A stretch of 64,000 bases of DNA from assembly GCF_011064595.1 (NCBI RefSeq), contig NZ_JAALJI010000018.1:90803-154802 (forward strand), in the 5' to 3' direction. The notes beneath the pieces were generated by a model. The model had not been told where the DNA came from. It made no database searches and was given only the letters and a program-made list of their open reading frames with translations. Position numbers and translations under genes: made by a program. Below are positions 9,304-15,687 of this stretch, piece after piece (within the stretch, counting starts at the first letter, position 1; every line of letters begins with the position of its first letter). This DNA comes from Paludisphaera soli (GTDB lineage: Bacteria > Planctomycetota > Planctomycetia > Isosphaerales > Isosphaeraceae).

Positions 9304-9350
9304 CGACGAGCCCGGCCCTCCTCCATCACGAGGGGGCCGGGCTCTCGTCG
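9304..9350. terminator. Bidirectional hairpin between convergent genes
   Basis: A near-perfect inverted repeat with arms CGACGAG...CCCGGCCCTC and GAGGGGGCCGGG...CTCGTCG lies between the plus-strand phosphoesterase stop (9280) and the end of the minus-strand membrane protein. It overlaps the last 25 nt of that gene. It could terminate both transcripts. There is no long T tract. Confidence 0.55.
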
Positions 9351-9949
9351 CTCCCGGGCCTGGCCCGACCGTCGCGAGGCCCCGCCACCTCGCGAGACAG
9401 TTCGGCGAGCCGCAGCTCGTTCTCCAGCGCCGCGACCCGGCTTTCAAGCCGGAGGCGACGGGCCCATTCGACCGCCAGCCCGGCGCCGGCGCCGGCCAGC
9501 ATCACGACGGCGACGCCGAGCATCCCGAACGCGGCTCGACGGTCGTCCAGCGAGCGGCCGACCTCGAAGGCCGCGGCGGCCAGGGCGACGACCGCGACCA
9601 CGCCGACGACCTGAAACGCCCGATCGGCCCGCCACGTCACGCGCCCGCCGCCGAGCAGCACGTGCAAGGTCCAGCCGCCGACCGCCAGCAACCCCGCCGC
9701 GCCCGCGACGTGGAAAGCGATCCATTCCGGCGGCATCCCCGGCCCGGCCCCCCCCAGCCGCCAGACGACCAGGAGCGCCAGCCCCAGGTTCAGCGGGGCG
9801 CTCAACCAGCCGGCGGCCTTCTGGGCCGGGGTCAGCCGCCGTTCCCGGAGCGCGAGCTTGCCCTCCTCGTAACGGCGCCGGAGTTCGGCGTCCTCGGGCT
9901 CGACGCGGATGAGTCGCTCGCCCAGGGTGAGATCGTTACCCGTATTCAT
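9326..9949 (-). CDS. Membrane protein downstream of ECF sigma factor (possible regulator)
   Basis: A 207-aa protein starting at ATG 9949 (MNTGNDLTLGERLIRVEPED). The charged N-terminal 45 residues (DAELRRRYEEGKLALRERRL) are followed by four predicted membrane segments (about residues 50-65, 75-95, 108-125 and 137-155) and a cytosolic coiled-coil-like tail (RLRLESRVAALENELRLAEL). It follows the ECF sigma gene on the same strand, separated by a 280-nt spacer that holds a palindromic repeat. Sigma-neighbouring membrane proteins of this size often control the sigma factor, but no anti-sigma domain is recognisable, so this role is inferred from position. A longer N-terminal frame exists but lacks support. 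Confidence 0.75.
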   Translation of the reverse strand: MNTGNDLTLGERLIRVEPEDAELRRRYEEGKLALRERRLTPAQKAAGWLSAPLNLGLALLVVWRLGGAGPGMPPEWIAFHVAGAAGLLAVGGWTLHVLLGGGRVTWRADRAFQVVGVVAVVALAAAAFEVGRSLDDRRAAFGMLGVAVVMLAGAGAGLAVEWARRLRLESRVAALENELRLAELSREVAGPRDGRARPGSDESPAPS

Positions 9950-9995
9950 GGCTGAAATGTCCCTTGGTATGAGCACGATGGATTTGTGCGAAAAC

Positions 9996-10191
9996 GCCCT
10001 TCCCCCCTGGCGGGGGAAGGTGGCCCGTAGGGCCGGATGAGGGGGAAGACCAGCACGGGAGCCGTCCGGAGGATCAGGCGGGCCCGCCGTCAGGGAGACG
10101 AATCGAGACCGTAGGCTCTCGGTGCGTCCGCCTTGATGGTCCCCCTCATCCGGCCTTCGGCCACCTTCCCCCACCCGGGGGGGAAGGGGAG
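9996..10191. repeat. Nested palindromic intergenic repeat, copy A
   Basis: Two inverted arms of about 50 nt (9996-10047 and about 10138-10191) enclose about 90 nt of unrelated DNA. Each arm is itself made of two hairpins: CCTTCCCCC/GGGGGAAGG and GGCC...GGCC, joined by GGATGAGGGGGA. The same arms occur at 40209-40380 with a different centre, so this is a dispersed element and not a gene-specific terminator. It lies between the sigma gene and its downstream membrane protein. Confidence 0.8.
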
Positions 10192-10230
10192 ATATGCGAA
10201 TTCCGATTACGTTCCCCCTCCGGCAGGCAT

Positions 10231-10785
10231 TCACGGCGCCCGTGACGGGGCCAGCGCCGCTCTCAGCCGTCGCCGGGCGTGGTGGAGGCGGGACTTGACC
10301 GTCCCGATCGGGGCGGAGACGACCTCGGCGATCTCGGCCAGGGGCATGTCCTCCAGGAGGTGCAGGGTCGCGACCTCGCGGTGCGCCAGGCTGAGCGTCG
10401 CGAGGGCGGCGTGGACGGCCTCGGCGTCGGCCGGGTCGGGGGCCCAGGCGTCGTCGAGGAGTTCGTCCGGGTCGAGTTCCTCAATGCGGCCTCGTCGGGC
10501 TTGCTCGGAGCGGAGGTGGCTCACGGCCTGATTCCGCGCCACGCGGTAGATCCAGGCGCGGAAGGCTCTCGGGTCTTTCAGGTCCCGGAGGTCGCGGAAG
10601 GCGGCCATCCAGGTGCGCTGGAGCGCGTCCCAGGCGTCGGCCTCCTGGGGCGTCGTCCGGCGGAGATAGTAGAGGAGCCGGGGCTCCCAACGGCGCATCA
10701 GCTCGTCGAACGCCGAGGCGTCCCCGAGCCGGTGCTTCAGGACCAGGATCTCTTCGCGCAGGTTTTCGGGGGCGTCGGTCGTCAT
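10231..10785 (-). CDS. ECF-type RNA polymerase sigma-70 factor
   Basis: A 184-aa sigma factor with only regions 2 and 4. Region 2 spans about residues 20-90 (FDELMRRWEPRLLYYLRRTT, DALQRTWMAAFRDL, FRAWIYRVARNQAVSHLR). Region 4 spans about 125-180 with the helix-turn-helix LAEIAEVVSAPIGTVKSRLH. The acidic linker (EELDPDELLDDAWAPDPADA) is typical of planctomycete ECF factors. It would direct RNA polymerase to a small regulon, usually stress or envelope related. It is followed on the same strand by a membrane protein and is divergent from a 60-aa hydrophilic protein. The ATG at 10785 gives the usual family length. Confidence 0.96.
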   Translation of the reverse strand: MTTDAPENLREEILVLKHRLGDASAFDELMRRWEPRLLYYLRRTTPQEADAWDALQRTWMAAFRDLRDLKDPRAFRAWIYRVARNQAVSHLRSEQARRGRIEELDPDELLDDAWAPDPADAEAVHAALATLSLAHREVATLHLLEDMPLAEIAEVVSAPIGTVKSRLHHARRRLRAALAPSRAP

Positions 10786-10966
10786 GGGGCCCTCGTCGAC
10801 GGGCTCGCCGGCCCGCCTGGATCAAGGTCGCACCCCGACCCCCGTCGGTTCAATCCGAGGCTCACGCAGGGGAAAAGATTCCGATGGGTCCGGGAGTTGC
10901 TCCCCTGCCCTCACCTGTCGAGTCCTCTCCCAGAACAGACCCCCTGACTGCGAACGGAGCGATCCC

Positions 10967-11149
10967 ATGCCCGAAGATCCCAAGAAGCACGACCAGTTCG
11001 AGAAGGACGCCGACGCCATCGACGGCGGCGGCGCCACCACCGATCGCGGCAACCGCGACATGGGCCATCCCGGGCCCGCGCCCGAGGAAGCCGACAAGGA
11101 GCGCGAACGCGGCGAGCACCATAAGGCCGGCGAGCCCAAGAAGGGCTGA
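10967..11149 (+). CDS. Small hydrophilic, probably disordered protein, 60 aa
   Basis: The ATG at 10967 has GGAG 8 nt upstream and opens a 60-aa frame. The protein is almost entirely charged or small residues (MPEDPKKHDQFEKDADAIDG at the start, ERERGEHHKAGEPKKG at the end), with no hydrophobic core. It resembles small general-stress proteins in composition but I do not recognise the family. It is divergent from the ECF sigma gene, 180 nt away, which makes control by that sigma factor possible. Codon use fits the genome. It is short, so the coding call is moderate. Confidence 0.6.
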   Translation: MPEDPKKHDQFEKDADAIDGGGATTDRGNRDMGHPGPAPEEADKERERGEHHKAGEPKKG

Positions 11150-11224
11150 CGACGACTTCGATCCCGCGACGGCAAGGCGGGACGCCCCTCGCTCAACACC
11201 ACCAAGGCGTGGCGGAAAGCCTCA

Positions 11225-11327
11225 GGGTGCCACGGGTTCGGAGAACCCGTGGACCGGCCGGGGACCTCGGCCGTGGCTCGGGACCGGCCCGACGCCGATT
11301 CACGGGTTCGCAGAACCCGTGGCACCC
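11225..11327. repeat. MITE-like inverted pair of hairpins
   Basis: Two small palindromes lie 71 nt apart: CCACGGGTTC-GGA-GAACCCGTGG at 11230-11252 and CACGGGTTC-GCA-GAACCCGTG at 11301-11321. The outer flanks are also inverted (GGGTGCCACGGGTTC on the left, GAACCCGTGGCACCC on the right), so the 103-bp unit has 15-nt terminal inverted repeats. No coding capacity. No flanking target-site duplication was obvious to me. Confidence 0.7.
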
Positions 11328-11588
11328 GGTTCAACGCCCGTCGACGACCTCGAGGCGGTGGTGTCGAGTGAGGAGCGTCCCAGGCGGATGACCTTCGGCC
11401 CGTCCCCGCCGAGACGTCGCTTTTCCGCCCTCCGAATCCCACGTGGCCCCTGCGCGCGCACAATTCCTCCTGGGGCCGGGTGGAAAATCCGTCTCCAGCT
11501 TTTCGAGCCCACGCGACGGCGGACCCCGCGAGGGGCCCGGAGCCCCGCGAATCTCGGCGTGTCCGAGCGAAAAGCCAGTGAGGAAGCG

Positions 11589-11682
11589 TCGAACGAACCC
11601 AATTTTGTATCGATGTTAAAGCATTGTTGGGTATAGGTTTACGGTTGATTTTCTGTTGGCGAACGAACCCAATCGAAGCCAA
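11589..11682 (+). repeat. Paired direct-repeat element, copy 1
   Basis: Two half-sites start exactly 70 nt apart: GAACGAACCCAATTTT at 11591 and GAACGAACCCAATCGAAGCC at 11661. An AT-rich core lies between them. A second copy with the same spacing is at 37199-37292. It sits about 170 nt upstream of the start of the large secreted protein gene at 11850 and in the same orientation. Confidence 0.75.
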
Positions 11683-11849
11683 CGGCAGGCGACAGGCGGG
11701 AGCGGCCCAGGGCTTCGGGACGAAGGCGCGGGGTGGGCCCTCGGCGAGGGGCGGCTCTTGCCCTTCTCGGTTTTCGGGGGGGCGGATAAGATCCGCGATC
11801 CTGAAGGATTCCGTGGAGGGTGGCCCGAGTACAGGGAGGTCTCGAGCCG

Positions 11850-14800
11850 ATGCGAAGCCGGCGACGATCGCGCGTGGGTTGGTGCCTGGTCCTGACGGCC
11901 GGGCTGGCGGGGACGGGGATCGGGACCAGGGCCTCGGCCCAGGGGCCGGCGTCGGTGGGGCCCGCGGACGCGCCCGAGGCGGCGGCCGCGCCGCCGCCGG
12001 GCGTCCTGCACGATGGGTTCGAGAGCTCGGCCGCCGTCTGGCGTCGGGAGCACACCGACACTACCATCAACCTCCTGGCCCAGGAGCGGTCCGACCGCGC
12101 CGCGCACGACGGCCGGCTGTCGGAGCGGTTCCAGTTCGAGGCCGAGCCGGGCAGCCAGTTCTTCGTGAGCTACCCGCTGCCGAACATCCCGGTCACCGAC
12201 GCCCTGGAGGCGTCGCTGAGCGTCCGGGCGAACCGGGCCGGGGCGCAGCTGTTCGTCCGGGTCGTCCTCCCCAAGGACGTGGACCCGGAGAGCCGGGCCC
12301 CGTCGTTCGTGCTGGTCCCCGGCACGGTCTTCGACCGGGTCGACCGCTGGCAGACGCTGGACGTGACCCAGATCCCCCCCGCGGTCGAGCGTCAGGCCCG
12401 CGTGCTGCGGGCGTCGTCGAACCGGCCGGTCCCGCTGGAAGGGGCCTACATCGACTGCGTGGTGGTCAACCTGATGGGGGGCCAGGGGGGCGCGGAGGTC
12501 TTCCTGGACGACCTCCAGGTCGGCCCCGTCGCGCCCGAGGTCGCCGCCTCGTGGACGCCCCCCGGCGTACGGCCGGAACGCCCCGAGGCCGAGGCCCTGC
12601 CGGACGCCTCCGCGCCGGCGTCGGCCCCGGCGGCCGTGGCCGAGGACGCCCCGCGAGGGAAGTACGACCGCATCCGGCTCGACCGCAACTACCTCAGCCG
12701 GCTGGAGGACGACCAGCGCCGGCATCCCTGGTTCCCGACCGCCGTCGAGGCCCCCGGGGCCGACGTGGTGGAGCTTCGGCGATACGGGTTCGACGTCCTG
12801 GTCGACTCCCACGACGCCGACCGCGACCGCCTGCAGGAGGCCGTCGACCACGGCTTCTCGCTGATGCCCCGGCTCTCGCGTCCGAAGGCCGGCGAGGGGA
12901 CCGACGCCCGGCTGAGGGAGGTGAAGGAGTATCCGTTCAAGGACGCCGCCGCCTTCTGGATGATCGGCGAGGACCTGGGCCGGAACCGCGAGCGAAAGTT
13001 CCGCGACGAGGAGCTGAAGCGGACCCGCGAGCTGATCCAGTCCCTCCACGCCCTGCCGCCGACCTTCTCTCGCCTGACCGTCGGCGAGGTCCGGGGCGAG
13101 CTCCCCCTCTACGCCCGCGCGCCTTCGAACCTGGACACGATCGCGATCCCGACCAACCACTGGGCCGCCGCCCAGGACCAGACCGAGTTCCACCGCTTCC
13201 TCCTCCAGCGCCGGGAGCTGACGGCCCGGGCGAACGCCGGCCAACTCTACTGGGCGATGATCCCGGCCGCGGCCCCCCGGGCCCTGGTGGAAAACATCTG
13301 GGGAGAGGCCCCGCCCCCCGCCTGGGGCGTCCCCCGGCCCCTGCCGGAGCACCTCCGGCTGATGACCTACCTGGCGCTCGCGGCCGGCTACCGCGGGCTG
13401 ATCTTCCAGGGCGACGCCGACCTCACCCGCCCCGCCGGCCGGCCCCTGCTGATCGAGTCGGCCCTGCTCAACATGGAGATCGACCTGGTCCAGGGGATCC
13501 TCGCCCGGAGCGCCGACCCGATCCCGGTCCACTCGGTCTTCGACCCCCCGCCGTCGGACCTGCCGCCGCCGGGGTCGATGCCGACGACGCGGGTGCGGCT
13601 GCAACCGGAGGCCAAGGCCAAGCCCTGGCACAAGGCGGCGGCGATCTCGGTGGACCGCCGTGGCGCCCTGCTGCTGATGTCGGACTACTCCGACCACGTC
13701 CAGTACCAGCCCCACCAGCTGGCCACCCGCGACCTGGTGGTCCGCGCCATCCTCCCCGAGGGGGTCGAGGCGTTCGACGTCAGCCCCGGCGGGGTGGACG
13801 TGCTGGAGCACAAGCGGGGCCCGGGCGGGACCTACGTCACGCTCGGGGAGTTCGGGGTCACCTCGATGATCCTCTGCACGACCGACATGGCGCTGAAGGA
13901 CCGGATCGAGGTCGCCATCGCGCGGGCCCGGCCGACGGCCGTGCAACTGGCCATCGAGCAGGCCGAGCTGATGCTCCAGCAGGTCGCCGAGATCAACGGC
14001 CGGCTCGCCGCCGACGGCGTGACGATCACCTCCCAGGAGGACGTGGCCCAGCGCCGGGCGCTGGGGCTGGACAAGCCCTTCAACGACGCGGCCGAGCTGC
14101 TGGCGCGGGCCGAGGCCAGCATCAAGTCGGCCCGCGAGGCCCGCGACCGCGAGGATTTCGGCCTGGCCTGGAAGGAGGCCCGGCGCGCCCACCGTCCGCT
14201 CCGCATCCTGGCCTTCGCCCACTGGGTCCAGGCCTACACCGCCCTGTCGAAGGCGGTGCCGTCCGACGCCTTCTCGCCCGACCCGCGCGAGTTCCGGGCC
14301 GTCAAGCGGTCCGACCCGCCGGTCCTGATGAAGCCGACGAGCTGCCCCCCCCTGACGACGTTCGCCACCCTCCCCGAGCTCTACGTCTGGCTCGACTGGA
14401 TCCGCGGCGCGGCCGGCTACGAGTTCGGGGCCAACCGCGTCCCCTCCGGGGCGTTCGACGACCCCGCGGCGATGGCCGACGAGGGCTGGATGAACATGAG
14501 CTACGAGGCCGAGGGGATCAAGCCGACCATGGCCGTCGTCGCCCCCGACGTGGGGGTCTCGCGCACCGACCCCGACGCCTCCCCCGACGCCCCGTCCGAC
14601 GACGGCAACACGGCGATCCGCATGAACGCCACCCCGATCAACCCCAAGGACCTGGAGACCACCCTGCCGCCGTTCGTCGACCACCCCCTGGTCGCCGTCC
14701 GCTCGCCGACCCTGAAGGTCCGGGCCAACAACCTGATCCGGATCTCGGTGCTGGTCCGCCGGCCGATCGAGTCGGCCGCGGGCGCGGGGGGGATCATCGT

Positions 14801-15185
14801 CCGCGACTCGCTCGGCGGCGAGGCCCTCCAGTTCCGGAGCACGGCCCCGATCGTCAACTGGTCGCGGGTCGTCCTGTTCCGCAAGGCCCCGGCCGATGGC
14901 GAGTTCAACGTGACCCTCGGCCTGGCGGGCTACGGTCAGGCCTGGTTCGACGACTTCCGCGTGGAGCTGGTCGAGCAGGATCGGGGCGACCTCCCGGTCG
15001 ACCCGGCCGACGGCCTCGCCGGCGACGAACCCGCCGCCGAGGACGCCGCCGCCGCCTCGACCTCCGCCGCCTCGGCCGATTCCGCCCCCGACCCCCGCCG
15101 CGAGTCCCGCGTCCCCCGCCTGCCCGACCCCCGGCTCCCCGCCACGGCCGGGTCGCCTGAACAAAACCCCGCCCGCCGACGTTGA
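11850..15185 (+). CDS. Large secreted protein of unknown function, 1,111 aa
   Basis: The ATG at 11850 has an excellent ribosome binding site (AGGGAGGT, 9 nt upstream) and gives a signal peptide (Arg-rich n-region, then WCLVLTAGLAGTGIGTRASA). Residues about 45-225 look like a strand-rich carbohydrate-binding-type module (VLHDGFESSAAVWRREHTDT to GGAEVFLDDLQVGP). The middle (about 270-560) has alternating strands and helices suggestive of a TIM-barrel: FDVLVDSHDADRDRLQEAVD, FWMIGEDLG, PPTFSRLTVGEVRG, YLALAAGYRGLIFQGDAD. After a helical region, about 880-1040 is another strand-rich module (NNLIRISVLVRRPI to AWFDDFRVELVE). A Pro/Ala tail ends the protein. A glycoside-hydrolase-like role is only inferred; no catalytic residues can be assigned. 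Confidence 0.85.
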   Translation: MRSRRRSRVGWCLVLTAGLAGTGIGTRASAQGPASVGPADAPEAAAAPPPGVLHDGFESSAAVWRREHTDTTINLLAQERSDRAAHDGRLSERFQFEAEPGSQFFVSYPLPNIPVTDALEASLSVRANRAGAQLFVRVVLPKDVDPESRAPSFVLVPGTVFDRVDRWQTLDVTQIPPAVERQARVLRASSNRPVPLEGAYIDCVVVNLMGGQGGAEVFLDDLQVGPVAPEVAASWTPPGVRPERPEAEALPDASAPASAPAAVAEDAPRGKYDRIRLDRNYLSRLEDDQRRHPWFPTAVEAPGADVVELRRYGFDVLVDSHDADRDRLQEAVDHGFSLMPRLSRPKAGEGTDARLREVKEYPFKDAAAFWMIGEDLGRNRERKFRDEELKRTRELIQSLHALPPTFSRLTVGEVRGELPLYARAPSNLDTIAIPTNHWAAAQDQTEFHRFLLQRRELTARANAGQLYWAMIPAAAPRALVENIWGEAPPPAWGVPRPLPEHLRLMTYLALAAGYRGLIFQGDADLTRPAGRPLLIESALLNMEIDLVQGILARSADPIPVHSVFDPPPSDLPPPGSMPTTRVRLQPEAKAKPWHKAAAISVDRRGALLLMSDYSDHVQYQPHQLATRDLVVRAILPEGVEAFDVSPGGVDVLEHKRGPGGTYVTLGEFGVTSMILCTTDMALKDRIEVAIARARPTAVQLAIEQAELMLQQVAEINGRLAADGVTITSQEDVAQRRALGLDKPFNDAAELLARAEASIKSAREARDREDFGLAWKEARRAHRPLRILAFAHWVQAYTALSKAVPSDAFSPDPREFRAVKRSDPPVLMKPTSCPPLTTFATLPELYVWLDWIRGAAGYEFGANRVPSGAFDDPAAMADEGWMNMSYEAEGIKPTMAVVAPDVGVSRTDPDASPDAPSDDGNTAIRMNATPINPKDLETTLPPFVDHPLVAVRSPTLKVRANNLIRISVLVRRPIESAAGAGGIIVRDSLGGEALQFRSTAPIVNWSRVVLFRKAPADGEFNVTLGLAGYGQAWFDDFRVELVEQDRGDLPVDPADGLAGDEPAAEDAAAASTSAASADSAPDPRRESRVPRLPDPRLPATAGSPEQNPARRR

Positions 15186-15687
15186 AAGAAGGTCGTTCCC
15201 GCCGCCCGGCCCCTACCCGTCACGTCGAAGGGGGCCGGCGAGCGGGGCGTCGCGGCGCGTGGCCGAAAGGCGATCGACGGCGTTTCCGGGCAGGGCCCGC
15301 GGACGCCCGTCGCCGCTCCGTCGTTGACAGCGGGCCCCGGGGATGATGCACTTACGGTCCTCGGACGCCGGAAGCCGAAGCGGCCCCTCGGCGTTGTGCT
15401 AAACTCGTTCGAGGGCCCGGCTCGCCGGGAGGCCGCGCCGGCGCGGGCCGAAAGCCCCGTCGTCGGCCCCGGAAATCCGGGAGACGTCGGAACTTTCCGC
15501 CCCGGCGCCGCATCGAAGGAATTGAGAAAGGGAGGGCGCGGGCCGACACGCCGGCCGGACGCCCCTCCCCCGCCGCCGCCATTCTCGCATTCACGAACCG
15601 AATCCACGACGCATATTGACGATACGGCGGGCGGCCCGACGCCGATCGGGGCCTCCCGTCCGCTCGACCCGAGAGGAGTCTCACCTC
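15186..15687. other. Intergenic region upstream of the pilM-type cluster
   Basis: About 500 bp with no supported gene. It contains the promoter candidate at 15324-15352 and a second extended -10-like TGCTAAACT at about 15398-15406. No T-tract terminator for the gene ending at 15185 is evident. Confidence 0.5.
15324..15352 (+). promoter_or_regulatory. Candidate sigma-70 promoter for the pilus-like cluster
   Basis: A perfect TTGACA at 15324-15329 is followed after 17 nt by TGCACT (3 of 6 to TATAAT). It lies about 340 nt upstream of the pilM-type start. The weak -10 keeps confidence low. Confidence 0.3.

Larger units (their letters stand above)
11150..11849. other. Repeat-rich intergenic region
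   Basis: About 700 bp without a supported gene. It contains the inverted pair at 11225-11327 and the paired direct-repeat element at 11589-11682. Base composition drops to AT-rich at about 11600-11660. The rest is unremarkable GC-rich DNA. The frames that are open here do not look like proteins. Confidence 0.7.

Noticed and set aside
9996..10191. Simple rho-independent terminator of the sigma factor gene
   Set aside because: The same arms recur at 40.2 kb with different surroundings, so it is better described as a dispersed repeat, though termination is not excluded.
11616..15164. Minus-strand open frame of about 1,182 codons opposite the large secreted protein
   Set aside because: The plus-strand gene has a signal peptide and strong ribosome binding site; the minus frame is Arg/Gly/Asp-rich and shows no fold.
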